Below are positions 12,601 through 31,103 of a DNA stretch of 64,000 nt, piece by piece. The stretch comes from Cliona cf. orientalis (Eukaryota; Porifera; Demospongiae; Clionaida; Clionaidae), in contig OZ005700.1 in the NCBI GenBank assembly GCA_963930775.1, positions 6,086,609 through 6,150,608 on the forward strand, written 5' to 3'. The notes under the pieces are model-generated. The model ran no database searches and was not told where the DNA came from. It saw only the letters and a program-made list of their open reading frames with translations. Numbering within the stretch: the first letter of the stretch is position 1; every line of letters starts with the position of its first letter. Made by a program: the position numbers and the translations under genes.

Positions 12601-13864
12601 TGTAGTCCATGGCAAGCGGTCATTGTGATCCTCCAGTCAGGATGACCCTCCACCCTGCCCTGGTAGAAGCAGTTCACATGACCCTAAAGGAAGGTAGTGT
12701 AACATTACCTAAGCGCTAGCTGTGAATATAGTTCTATACCTTGGTGATAACCTCCCTTCCCTGATCATCATAGTGACGAGAGACAAAGTTTGATGGTAGC
12801 ACAACTCTAAATGGAAGATAAATTCATAACGATAACCACATTTCATGGCTCTGAATTCATTTAATATTTATTATGATCTACAATACTAGAGCAGTATTCA
12901 TTACTGCAATGTGGAGGACTTCTCTACCAAACTAGTAAACTCATTTGTAGCCATAGAAAGAGTGCTAGTCATGTTTTTTCTAATCGATCACCAGAACTGC
13001 AGTTGTAATACTGTTTGTAGAAAGTAAATTGGACCTTATCATGACTTTGTTCATAGCAGGTACTATCTGATCATCTATATATAGCTACCCTAAATGGTCC
13101 AGGCCTGGTTACACTGAATGGCCAGCTTACTATAGTGGGCCAGCTGCAGGCTGGGCTTGGGGTGAGGCTGGGGGAGTGGGCACTATAACAGCTTGTGCTA
13201 ACAGGGAGTGTGCCTAGCTACTTAGCTACATGCATACAACATTCTATCCTCAAAGCCTCTGGGACATGCAGTGTACTATGAGCTCCACTAGGACAGCTTG
13301 GTCCCCAGCCAAGGAATTCCTGTGCTGCTACTAGGTATTAACTTAGCACACACGAGCAGCATGCATGCATACAAGTCTTTTCTACTCACTCGTTGAGTTC
13401 CAGGATCAAAGAGTAGGTCGCTGCATGTGTGGAGACTTTCACATGCAGTTCTCTTGGGTGAACCTATTAAATAGAAACATAAAATTATAGCTTGCATGGT
13501 CATAAGCAGTTATAGGCTAGTCTGAGTGCCAGCCCCTTCCTCTCAGCTTGTGAGGGAGCCGTCGCATGCAAGCATACCTGGTTTCCCTTTCTGTAAACGA
13601 CCTCTGGAGTCACCGTTTCGTAGTTGAGGATGGTTTCTACATAATTTAGATAATATATCGTGATCAGCGTCTAGCTCAGTCGCTGAGTAGACAACATCAT
13701 GACAAGTCACTACCAGCTCTGGCTGGAGTCAGTCAGCTACAGGTCTCTCTCTCACCTTTGGGTGCTTTGATGCTCCGAAAAGGGCGTCGGTTGCCCTCCG
13801 CAAACGACACAGCTGTCAATAAGGCCGCGATCAACAGCAGCCCATGCACTCTCGAGGTCTCCAT
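3601..13864 (-). CDS. Transmembrane ADAM metalloprotease with 14 extra EGF repeats
   Basis: Thirty exons join in frame to 1642 codons plus stop: 13756-13864, 13578-13636, 13390-13463, 12740-12806, 12601-12683, 12107-12176, 11973-12033, 11637-11719, 11168-11230, 11033-11104, 10803-10966, 10576-10739, 9809-10330, 9641-9746, 9474-9575, 8833-9010, 8621-8702, 8143-8391, 7502-7747, 7318-7440, 6856-7224, 6672-6791, 6437-6559, 6194-6316, 5983-6105, 5790-5912, 5592-5711, 5307-5378, 3988-4911 and 3601-3755. Order of domains: signal peptide; reprolysin pro-domain (YSLILELNE); furin-type site RLRR across exons 8/9; catalytic domain from [13 protein letters not shown] with zinc site [13 protein letters not shown]; disintegrin (VCDCG, CCNPSTC); ADAM Cys-rich (GNCG); ADAM EGF; 14 EGF repeats, many with the D-I-N/D-E-C calcium signature; short linker; one glycine/valine-rich helix followed by KKKKK; about 340-residue Pro/Lys-rich tail with many PxxP motifs, suited to SH3 binding. 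Predicted role: cell-surface sheddase with adhesive stalk. Typical ADAMs have one EGF. Confidence 0.88.
6856..8391 (-). repeat. Tandemly duplicated EGF exon block in the ADAM gene
   Basis: Exons 8143-8391 and 7502-7747 each encode two EGF repeats. Their second halves are almost identical at nucleotide level (about 8143-8285 against 7502-7645), including the shared splice donor. Exon 6856-7224 encodes three fused EGFs, while the remaining EGF exons hold one each. All EGF exons are symmetric phase 1-1, so they can be duplicated without breaking frame. The pattern shows recent growth of the stalk by exon duplication and intron loss. Confidence 0.8.
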
Positions 13865-13916
13865 GACCGAGATATAAATCATAATTTCTTGACAGCTAGC
13901 TAGTCATGACCAGCTG

Positions 13917-13924
13917 TTTATATA
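13917..13924 (-). promoter_or_regulatory. Candidate TATA box of the right-hand ADAM gene
   Basis: TATATAAA on the minus strand, 53 bp upstream of the start codon at 13,864. This implies a very short 5' UTR of about 20-25 bases. Just upstream (13,937-13,965) is a run of alternating purine-pyrimidine words (gcatgtgcatgcgcatatgc). Confidence 0.5.
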
Positions 13925-14095
13925 CAAGCTCGACGTCATGCATGTGCATGCGCATATGCATGCCTATTGCGTGGGCGGTTCGAATTTTCAATCATTAAAA
14001 TTTTTCATACAAAGTCTAAGAATGGTGACTTGGTAAAGATACCATGTACCAGGGTATGCATTAAAACAGACAGTGAGGCACTGGCTAATTAAAGA

Positions 14096-21052
<6,957 letters not shown>

Positions 21053-21111
21053 TGACCACGCCCAGTATACTCGGAGGATCTAGCTAGCTAGGATCTGGTA
21101 CAAGGGGGAGA
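21053..21111. promoter_or_regulatory. Compact bidirectional promoter between LRR and Kelch genes
   Basis: Only 59 bp separate the divergent start codons at 21,052 (minus) and 21,112 (plus). Both 5' UTRs and core promoters must be inside this gap, overlap the opposite coding region, or be supplied by unseen upstream exons. No TATA box is visible. A CTAGCTAGCTAG tandem word lies in the middle. Confidence 0.55.
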
Positions 21112-23884
21112 ATGTCGGAGTCTGCTGAGCGCGAAAAGGGCCAGGGAGCTCTCACTTACGTGGAAGAGAACCATTTTCAAAACAGCTGTGAACAGATAGG
21201 CGAGCTGTGGCGCCATAGATCTCTCTGCGACGTCCATCTGATCGTGGAGGACGGAGATGGACGACCCAAGGTCTCGATTGCCGCCCACCGGGTCATCCTC
21301 GCTGCCAACGTTCCGTACTTCAAAGCCATGTTTACGTCTGGCCTGCAGGAGTCCAGTCAGACCGAGGTGACGCTCAAGGACGTGGACGAGGCTGGCCTGA
21401 AGAGCATAGTGGGTTTCCTCTACACTGGTAAGCTGGAGATCACTGAGGGGAACGTGCAGGGGCTGCTCTCCACCGCCTCCATGCTCAACCTGCCTGGTAT
21501 AGTGAGTGCCAGTGCTCGCTTCATGACTAAGCACCTCTCTCCAGCCAATTGCCTCGGGATTAAGGAGTTTGCTCACACCTTCAACGTGGTTGGTTTGCCC
21601 GAGACTGCCAGCAACTATGCGATGCAGAATTTTGCGGATGTACTACGAGAGGAGGAGTTTCTCCACCTATCGCCTGATGAAGTGGAGAAGTTTGTCTCGA
21701 GCAATAAGATTAATGTCACCTCAGAAGAGGATGTCTATGTTGCTGTGACGAGATGGCTTCAGTATGACGTGGAAAATCGGAAAGAACATGCAGATCGTTT
21801 GTACAATCACGTCCGATTCCCGATCTTAGACGTGGGGTTTCTGAAGGGAGTGGTGATGCAGAATCCAATCATTGAGTCACACAGTGAAGTGAAGGTCATG
21901 GTGAAGGAAGCGTTTGAGTATCATGAAAATCCAGCATCTGTGATCCTCTTCTCAAACCCAAAGAAGACCCAGCCTCGGAGTTCAGTGATGGGGGTCATAT
22001 GTGTGGTGGGTGGGGCTGGAGATGCGGGTGAGTCACTCACTGACGTCACTTTCTTCAATCCCCACGAGAATCAGTGGAAGCCCGGCTGCAAGATGCTGCA
22101 GCACCGCACCCGCCTGGCCATAGCCATGTTCAAGGGTGAGCTCTATGCCATCGGTGGAGCGGATTTAACCGAGTCCCTGTCTAGTGTGGAGAAATACTCA
22201 CCTGTAACCAATTCGTGGAGCATGGTTGGCGCTTTGAACACTGCAAGGAGAAGCTGTGCTGCGATTGTGACAAGGTCTGGAATTTATGTTCTTGGTGGGT
22301 TCAGTGGATCGGTGTTTCTTCACTCTGTGGAGCTGTATGACCCTGACCTTGATGAGTGGACCTACCAGCCCCCCATGCTCGAGGCAAGGAGCGACCTATG
22401 TGCAGTGTTCTTTGATCAACGCATCTACGCTATTGGGGGAACAAACTCCAAAACCCAGCTGCGCTCTGTTGAGAGGTTTGACCTCATCAACCGAAAGTGG
22501 GAGACTGTGGCAGACATGTACGCTCCTAGAGCCAATGCAGGTATGTTGTATACCGGAATGTGAAGTGTGTGTGTGTGTGATATTTTATATGTGTGTGTGT
22601 GTTAGTGTATGTCGATAAAATGCATGTGTGTATTTGCCTAGCAACCAAAGCTTATATCGGGTGTGGGATGAGTGTAGATGATCATAGGGTAGTCTGATGA
22701 TGAAAGGCGGTCGTGGACAAACAAATCAGTTACATGCTATTAATGTACACTAGACCATCTATCTCGTGTACCCCAGTTAATGTTATGTATGTGTAACTAC
22801 TGTGTGTAAGTGGATTCGATGTGTGTACGTGTGTGTGTGTGTGTAATGCTGATGGTTTACAAAGCACTTTAGACGGCATCTGTTCACTGTTTATGCTACA
22901 CTGAAGTTGTAATTGTTAGAATCCATGTTACTATGATAATATGTTTCCTTTTCTGATGCTGCGAAGCATGTACATACCACAAGTACATGCTTACATGCCG
23001 GACCTACATGCCTACACATAATGTGCACATTTGTACGTGTACACGCACATCAACACACATCCCACATGACCGTGCTCGCATCAGCTGCTGCTCTACTGGG
23101 TCAGGAAATCTTTGTTGCCGGTGGTCAAGCAGACAAGGAGGTGATAAACTCGGCTGAGATCTACAACCCTGAACTGAACCAGTGGGAGCAGATGGTAGCG
23201 AGGATGGAGGTGTCTCGGGTTGGGCTGGCCATGGTCTCCATGGGAAACCTCATCTATGCCATTGGTAAGGAAATATTTATATGCTGTAGTAGTGCCTTCT
23301 CGAAAGGACCCATGGGGGGTGCACCTTACACTGGACCTAGATTGGGAGGGGGGCGATATTCGAAGCATCACTGTCCCAGTTAGATGCAAAAGTGCCCATA
23401 TAAAATACCATCGTGATCAGCATAATATTATTTTGAATAAAAGCCGAAATGATTTCAAGTGTGGTTACAAATTGTGGGTCAAGGCAGCCAGCGTTTGTTA
23501 GTATTGCGTCTCGTAGTTCACAGTGCTGTTGACAAACTAGTTTTCGGAAAAGGTCATCACGTGTATACCGGTAGTATGCTATAGAATGCGCATGTGGATG
23601 GGAATGTTAACTAAAAATTTGACAAAGCTCAAGCAAGAGTATTAAATTTGCACAATTTTAAAAGAAATACAGTATCAGTATAAGGCAAGATGTATATCAT
23701 TTAAAATGTCTGCTGTTGTTTCTTTGCAGGTGGTTCTAATGGATCAGAGTACTTATCATCTGTGGAGTGTTATGATCCCAGCAAAATGAAGTGGGTCCCA
23801 GTGACTGATCTCCCCACGGCAAGGTTTGGGGCAGCTGCCATTGCCCTCTCCAAACGAGATCATATTCACACATCCACTTCATGA
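21112..23884 (+). CDS. BTB-BACK-Kelch protein (Cullin-3 adaptor)
   Basis: Three exons, 21112-22540, 23085-23264 and 23730-23884, join in frame to 587 codons plus stop. A BTB domain covers about residues 30-145 (SLCDVHLIV, AHRVILAANVPYFKAMF, FLYTGKLEI). The BACK domain follows (about 150-255). Then come Kelch repeats with the GG doublets (VVGGAG, AIGGAD, VLGGFS, AIGGTN, VAGGQ, IGGSNGS) and spaced Tyr/Trp, making a six-bladed propeller. This is the standard KLHL layout and normal length. Members bridge Cullin 3-RBX1 (through BTB/BACK) to a substrate held by the propeller. The introns split the propeller in phase 1 between blades. TG-rich simple repeats fill intron 1. It is divergent to the LRR gene, and the shared promoter suggests co-expression of two ubiquitin-ligase receptors. 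I cannot assign a specific KLHL number. Confidence 0.93.
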
Positions 23885-25481
23885 ACATGTATCCCAAAAA
23901 TTTATGGGCAGACTGAAATTCATACCATACCATGATTAGTCAGATAAGGTCATAATATTATTATTATAATTACTCACATCGTATCAGCCATCGACACTTG
24001 TTAATACTACCTAGCTGTCTTTTAGTTGGGACATTAATAATTATTATTTTTGCTTTTGATGCACAAAATTATTATTATTATTATTATTATTAGCCTAATT
24101 TTATTAAAGACCTAACAAGAATAATTATTACCGTAGAATCCCGCGATTACATCCCCCTAGCAAAAGTGGGGAGGGGGCTTATTTGCGGGATTGTTACATT
24201 TCCGTGTGATGACCATTATCAACCATCGAATGCCACATGGGTGCCATGGTCAGTGGTGGGATTAAAGGGGGGCTTGAGGGGGCACAGGCCTTCCCGGTTA
24301 TTGTATCTTATGCTAGAATTTCTAATTCAATTCTGTGCATAATTTTAGTGATGTACTTCTTCGGGGGACTCAGACCCCCTCTATAGATAAACCTAAAATC
24401 GAGACTAAAATCGCCTCTGGTGGGTGCGCTATCTCTGGCTATCTGATGGGTAAAACTTGACGAAGTAAGGCATAGTACATAAAATAATATCGTAGAAACC
24501 CGCAATTACATCCTCCCTCGCGCATAAGCCCTCCTCTGCATTTTTAACTCAAGTTTTGTTCTCACGTGTAACCCACGGATATTATTAGAGTCCATAAGCC
24601 AATAAAAACAGTAGCTACAGCTTAGTAGCAAACTAGCCGCTAGTGTCATACTACCGGTAATGTCATAGGAGAATATTCAATTTAGTGTTTTTGACACCTC
24701 ACACTCGTATTAGACTCGTCCTTCAGATATAAAGTACCAACTTCCAATCTTCTGATCAGTCAAGTTGACACTACTAGTCTATGATAGCAACAAGGCTGTT
24801 ATGTATGCAGACAGTTAATAATGCAGCAGTTACCATAGTAATATAATTATTTTCAACCCCCAAGTGACTGCTACCAAAAATAATTTTGATTTTGCAATTC
24901 TCTACTCTCAGGTTTAATTTGCTGCTTCGTAGCATCCAGACACTTTAGCTGTTTAAACTTTTGTCCCTTATAGAGAGGTTATTCTCTTCTCGGAGGTTCT
25001 CAATGAATAGAAACTATAGGGAAATTCGAATGGTACTTTTTGGGATCCCAAACAGTGTCCCATATATAGAGAGGTCTAACACATGGCATTCCTTTCTCTG
25101 GTTCAACAGTGCAGTAGTGCATTAATACACTCAAAATGGTTGAAAGTACACAGCGCATGCTCGATGCTTGATATATTTGGCCACACCCATTTTGGAATTA
25201 TTGCTGTAGTTGTGGCACAGCAATAGCTTCAGGAGTTATGCTGGAAGTGTAACTCTAGACTAGTATACAATGACATTATGTCATGCAGATGCGCACACCA
25301 CCCTGTATATCATTTATCGTTGGTACACATCACCGACCAACAAGACTAAATCAGTGATAGTCAGTGTGTGTACTAGCTACACTCTAAAAAAAAACTAATA
25401 TAGCAAAAGATTGGGGACTAAAGTTCTACAAAGTTCTACAAAGTTTTCAGTACTCAGTGTTAGCTTCTTAATCATGATCAT
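23885..25481. other. Intergenic region with dispersed repeats
   Basis: No gene is seen in these 1.6 kb. There is an (ATT)n tract at about 24,070-24,093. A direct repeat starts with CGTAGAATCCCGCGATTACA at about 24,133 and is echoed by CGTAGAAACCCGCAATTACA at about 24,491; this is the kind of short interspersed family found genome-wide. The rest is AT-rich single-copy-looking DNA. Confidence 0.6.
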
Positions 25482-28400
25482 TTAAAGCTCAAGGTGTTCA
25501 ATTTCTTCTTCGGTTAGATTGGTCATTTTGGACAGTGTGGTGTTGTCAACTCCACTGTTGTGCACTGACTTGACAAATTCTTTCACCTCCTCTCCATCGG
25601 GCTTGCTATCTGGATTATTTTTCACACCGTTTCGGAGAGCGGTAGCAAAGTAGATAATTTTGTTGATATTGTTGCGGGCAGCTGTTCCATATCGTTGCAC
25701 GTAGCCATAGAGTTGTAGACCTTCGTTGATGGGTGGGGGAAAGCCATTCTTTGTGCACCAATCTTCAAACCTCAAACCATAAGGACCAAAGGCTAAACGG
25801 AGCAAACCATATCCCCTTGGAAGCTTATCAGCGTCCTCCCAGATGTCATCGAATGTTTTTGCTGGTGTCGCGACGTACATGAGGCGATTGATGATGTTAT
25901 GACACTGGCCATCCCATTGGAGTCGTCCACTGGCATGGATCCCACAGGTTTCCTTTCCCGTGACGTCGGAGTAACCATACTCATTCTTAAGTGGGTGCTC
26001 CTTGTCAATGTTGTGACCAGTTGTCATCTTAACTGCAGCCTCCACAGTGGCTTTGCTGACCAGGATATCTGATACGAGTGGACTCCCTTCATGACCTCCG
26101 GCAGCATCGAAGTAGATTGTTCCATGCTGGCTGCTCTGGAGGTAGGCATATGTGTGATCCCATCTAGTCTCATAGTGTTGGGCTGGATACTTGCACACAG
26201 CAATCTTGTCACCTGTTATCCGCTGCTTGCGATCAAACTCGACTATTCCGTTATAGGGTACGTTGTAATCTTTACCGAAATCTTTGGAATAGACAACACC
26301 AAGATTAGGGTCACAAACTCGAACTCCTGCAAGTAGCCACCTTTCCGTACCAAACACGAATCCTCCGCCATAGCTAATAAACATAGCCTGAAGAACTCCG
26401 ATCGATTTTAGCTCCACGATAAATTTATCTGTTTGGCCGCGTTCAAAGGGATTGCTGTGGGTCGTGGAGTTGGTGAGCTCCACCAGATCTGTGTCTTCAT
26501 CGTCACTGATCAGTTTTATCTTTACAGCGTTGTCTGTGCCAGCAAGCCAGGAATTTGAGGTGATCATTGTCACCTCATACTGAGTCGTAGTGTCACGTGA
26601 AGCAAGTTGATATGTAACCGTCTCACGAACATCTGAAGCACGTTGATCTCTAGCCGTCTCATGAACATCTGAATCACGTCGATGTCTAGCCGTCTCATGA
26701 TCATCTGAATCACGTCGATGTCTAGCCGTCTCATGATCATCTGAATCACGTCGATGTCTAGCCCTCTCATGAACATCAGAATCACGTCGATGTCTAGCCG
26801 TCTCATGATCATCTGAATCACGTCGATGTCTAGCCGTCTCATGAACATCCGAATCACGTCGATGTCTAGCCGTCTCATGAACATTTGAAGGGAGAGAAGC
26901 CGTCTCACTAACATCCGAAGGGAGAGAGTATGAAGATAGAGTGCTTCGACGACTATCTGCATCGGGGTCAAGCAGCCCCCATTTCTGAGACGTTCGTGAG
27001 CTGTCAGGTGAGGAAATAACTATCTTTCCATTGGAGACATCAAGAACGTAATTACCGTGATTATATTTGATCCGCCGACCATCCATCTCCCAAGCCTGGT
27101 TGGAATTTTGTGGGTTCATGGGCTCCATCACCACCTCTGTTCCTGCAGCAGCTCTTCCTCCTTTAATGGTGAGTGCCATTCCATTCTTGTCACATATGAT
27201 GCAGCTTCCGGCAAAGTACCAAAGCTGGCCTGCATCATATGTGTTCTTCTGTGCACTACAAATAGCATTAGTGCCAGGTGTATCAGAATCGCCTCCATCT
27301 AGGACAAGTGAGCTACCACTCTCATTGAAGATGTACTGCCTTCCGTGAAGTGCGTACCAAAGCTGGGTAGTGGATGGTCCTCGGTCTTGTTTAGTCATCA
27401 GCACGACTTTTGCACCAGTTCCACTGTTTTGGATAGACATGACAAGCGAGCTATTGAGGGATGACTCAATGTGACCGTCATCCCGAAATTTCCAAATTTG
27501 TGCCTGGTATTCCAATACTGGAGGTTTCAGCACAAGTGGAGTTCCATCCTTTGGAGGGATAGAAGACACCGTGACAGCTAGTTGGCTCAACATGTGGATA
27601 ATTTTACCATCCTCACTGATACAGAAGTGCTGGTGGTTATCGGGAGACATCTTTTGTATCGTAAGATTGGTACCAGTGGTAGCAGCTCCTGCATCAACGA
27701 TCAGCCCGTTCTGTGCACTTTGTATGAAAGAACAGGGGGAAAGTGGGGGAATCATTCGACCACGATAGTCTAGCTTTGTACGTGAAGGATCAAACTGGGT
27801 CCAACCTTGAAAGATGCTATCAGTGACATCACCATCTGGCCAAAAATACCTACTAGTGCTGTCCAAGGAGAAGGTAATGCTACCCCTGGAAGAATTACCC
27901 TCCCAATCCCAAGAAATCGTGTTGCCTTGGATGTTAGGGTTGCGGACAACGGAGTCCCCAATGACAAAGTAATTGGTATCGGTTAGGTAGACGAGTGACG
28001 AATCATGCCATATTCCTCTAGTACCACCCCATTTTGTAGCACACTGGTACTTGCCTGCAAAAAGCAGTGTGACAAGCTCACCACTAGGGACGGTCAAAGG
28101 TGGTGCACTCGTGGTCATCATCACTCCAGTGGTTCGAACAGTGTTCCGGGTAGGAGAGAAATCCAGCGCAATGCCCAAATCTCCCGGCCAGTAGCCAACC
28201 AGTCCGTCTTCAGAGCCAGTCAGTCTCCTCTCCAAAGTAGCCAGAATGTCATTCCGTGAACGAGCGATATTCCAGATTCGTATTTCACTCAGACAACCAC
28301 TAAATTGCTGGTAAGGCTGTTGTCTTTGATCAACAGCTCCGATCAAGAGTCGAATGTTGTTGTCAACGTTGAGTGGAGGGCGCTTGCTACCTGCACCAGT

Positions 28401-29098
28401 GGTTGCAATTTCCTTACCATCAACATAGATGTAGCCCTTGGCTCCATCACGAACAGCGGCGATGTGATGCCACAGGCCATTCACGATGTCGGTTTTTTCG
28501 GAGTTAATGAGAGCATAACCCGATCCATCATCAGTAGCAAATGTAATAGTACCATCTCGATTCAGATCCAGAACAAAGCCACCATTTCCTGTCAGGACGG
28601 ATAAAAGAAGTGTGAAATTAACTACTAGCACATAAACACCACTGCTATTACTAGTTATATTGCTATACAGAGAAAGCTATACCAGCTATAGCTACCTTTT
28701 CCTCATAGGAACTGCAGCTACAAAATTAATTGTATAACCATGCAGTAAAAGCACTCAATCTCTATACTCATGTACTACGGGAATATTGCCCTTGGTCTAA
28801 GAACGGATTCAATGGCACATATATAGCTACACCAGCTTCACCTTGTGGCGTATTGAACCTCTCGACATACCGCTCATCTAGCTAGTGCACTCACATTCGT
28901 GCTATATACAATATACTTCATGCTTAAAACCATGTAGGTCTTACCTTGACCACCTTCAGTTGGCTTTCTGGTGACCAGTGGTCCATAGGCAGTTGAGTGA
29001 ACCCAGGCTTCAATAGAGAAAGGTCCAGTGCCAAAGTTGTATGCAGAATTGTACGATGCATCAATGTAAGCGTTGTCATGCAGAACAAACGAGGACAT
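25482..29098 (-). CDS. LamG-like / ricin-lectin / PLAT multidomain protein
   Basis: Two exons (28945-29098 and 25482-28588) join in frame to 1086 codons plus stop, starting at the ATG at 29,098. Domains seen: a concanavalin-like LamG jelly roll at about 1-187 (WVHSTAYGPLVTRK, LWHHIAAVRDG, GCLSEIRIWNIARS, GLVGYWPGD); a beta-rich module at about 228-328 (KWGGTRGIW...); ricin-type beta-trefoil repeats at about 335-590 with recurrent Q-x-W (QIWKF, QLWYA, QLWYF, QAWEM, QKWGL); a 12-residue tandem repeat at about 601-705; a PLAT/LH2 domain at about 718-835 (AGTDNAVKIKLI, FERGQTDKFIVELKS); and a C-terminal domain of 250 residues that I do not recognise. There is no signal peptide, so it is cytosolic or unconventionally secreted. 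The modules bind sugars (LamG, ricin) and lipids or proteins (PLAT). The near-intronless structure and bacterial-looking LamG raise possible lateral origin; I cannot test this here. Confidence 0.8.
26634..26925 (-). repeat. In-frame 36-bp tandem repeat coding SD(V/D)HETARHRRD
   Basis: About eight units of 36 bp encode the dodecapeptide SDVHETARHRRD with small changes (V/D at position 3, T/R at 6, degenerate edge units such as SDVRETVTYQLA). The inner units are almost identical in DNA, so the array is expanding or being homogenised. The segment is highly charged (H, R, D, E) and should be a flexible linker or acid/base-rich stalk between the ricin-type and PLAT domains. Confidence 0.93.
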
Positions 29099-29253
29099 TC
29101 TGTGTTAGATTAAATGAAGATGATACTAGTGTAAACAGTATATTGAAACTCATTTAGCAATTTTCTTGATGACAGTACAACTTACTTGTAGATATGAAGT
29201 TAATGAAGACTTGCTGTAAATCCAACGATAAATTATACACCAAATTTTCTGCC

Positions 29254-29261
29254 TTTATATA
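29254..29261 (-). promoter_or_regulatory. Candidate TATA box of the lectin gene
   Basis: TATATAAA on the minus strand, 156 bp upstream of the start codon at 29,098. If used, the 5' UTR is about 125 bases or contains a small intron. Confidence 0.4.
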
Positions 29262-29401
29262 GCACCTAGCTGCTTTGCAATGTATGCATAATATTACGCT
29301 CCCCATAGAATATCCCACAGCAAAAGTGTGCATGAGTAGCTATTTCCTGTGCATCCTTTGATGATGCACCGACTGAAAGAACCTCACATCCCATTGATAA
29401 T

Positions 29402-29612
29402 AGCTAGTACAACTATATTCATGCAGTAGTTAGCTTTTATTTGCAATATTCACAGTTGGTATTTGATTGTAGACTATGAGTGGTAGCTAGACCTTAGACT
29501 TCCTAAAGCTACAATTATATTCATGCAGTAGTAAGTTTTTATTAGCAATATTCACAGCTGGTATTTGATTGTAGACTATCAATGGTAGCTAGATCTTACA
29601 CTTCCTAATTCG
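29402..29612. repeat. Two-copy 103-bp tandem repeat
   Basis: The word TATATTCATGCAGTAGT starts copies near 29,413 and 29,516. Both continue through TATTCACAG(T/C)TGGTATTTG, GATTGTAGACTAT and GGTAGCTAGA. The copies are roughly 90 percent identical by eye. Confidence 0.8.
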
Positions 29613-30068
29613 TTACCTTAAAGGTACCACAATTATATATTCCTTTGCAACAGCTACTGTGCATTCCACTGTCTATCCCTCTTCCTGTTATTCAGCATTA
29701 ACCCTAAGTCTAGACTTCGTAACATTGTTAGATAAGGTTACCAGGTAGCATGCACTGGTTGAATGCACCCTCTCATTTGTGACATCACTGTGTGTGGGCA
29801 GTATAACAAATTTTCACTGCTGCAAGTGTGCAGCAATGTGATAATCATGGCTTCCTTAGCTATCCAAAGACCTTAATCCTGCCAGTGATCAATGATTAAT
29901 TTAGCTGTCATAACGCTTGTCCATCTGTCTCTGTCAGTAGCCAGAGGTCAGCAAATGGATTTGACCTTGACTTGGCAGCAATATAATATGATCAAAATAA
30001 GCTATTAAGAAATAAGCAATCTCGCATGTCAAGGCACTAGCTGTATATGCATAAACACTTGGATAGGC

Positions 30069-30515
30069 TATAGCCACTACATGTATACACTAGGTAACAT
30101 ACATCACAGTGCTCAATAATAATATTTATAAGTGGAATATTATATTGTGCTAATAATAAATATTATGAGTGCAAGTATATCACTCAACTCTCAAACCTCA
30201 ACAACATGAGGTGTTAGCTATAATTTATATATACATATAATATAAGTGCATGATGATAATTAGGTAATGGGTAATAGTTACTTATTAAATTTTGATTTAT
30301 TACACACACACTGTCAGGGTCAGTCCACTGGGAAAAACTATAAGCACTTTGATACTGAATGTGTGTCCTCGGAGATGAAAATTCAAGATTTTGAGCAATG
30401 CATGGGCACTATTTCACTAGCAGCCTACCATGTCGTTCACCAATATAATATTCAAAAGGCTTTGCAGCTAGATCATGCAGCCAGAGGACTAAGTGCATGT
30501 AAGTTGGGTTAAATT
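30069..30515. repeat. Segmental repeat, copy 1 (copy 2 at 32,195-32,580)
   Basis: Shared landmarks in the same order are ACATCACAGTGCTCAATAAT, GAGTGCAAGTATA, CTCAACTCTCAAACCT, AACAACATGAGGTGTT, TTTGATTTATTA, CCACTGGGAAA, GAGATGAAAATTCA, TTTGAGCAATG and GCAGCCAGAGGACTAAGT. The two copies lie 2.1 kb apart in direct orientation. No conserved reading frame is kept, so this is a non-coding repeat unit, perhaps a decayed transposon. Confidence 0.8.
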
Positions 30516-31103
30516 TGTGTAACAACATAACAATAATAATTATCATTATTATGACATTGTATGGCCTTAGGGGTATGCATGATAGTATCTGTGTATGTAT
30601 ATTCATTCAGGGTGCAACTATAATTATTGCATTGCAGTTTCTATGTATATACCATATCAGTTGGGATCATGGGATCGATGTGTGATGCATGCTATAATAA
30701 TAATAATATTATGGTATGTTATCGGTGCTAATAACTTGAGTCACCCACACTCTTATAGAGATGAAATCCAGCAACAGCTAGCTGGTGTGCATTCCACTGA
30801 CTGTCTGTTTCTCTTCCTTGGATGCTAGTATAATTATTATAATTAACTTAAGGCTATCTGTGTCACCCCTCCCCCCAACAACTGTCGGCAAATATAATAA
30901 TAATATTATGTATTTTGGGGCATTTGGGTTAAACTTTGGGTATTAACTACTGCGCTTGCCTTCCCCCGCCACCTTAGAGTCTCTCTCTCTCTCTTTCTTT
31001 CCTTTCCTCCTTTCCTTTTTTTTCTCTTTCTCTTTGCCCCCCCCCCCTGAGGTTAACAATAACAACTACTGTAAGAGTCTTTATTAGCATATTCACAGTT
31101 GCC

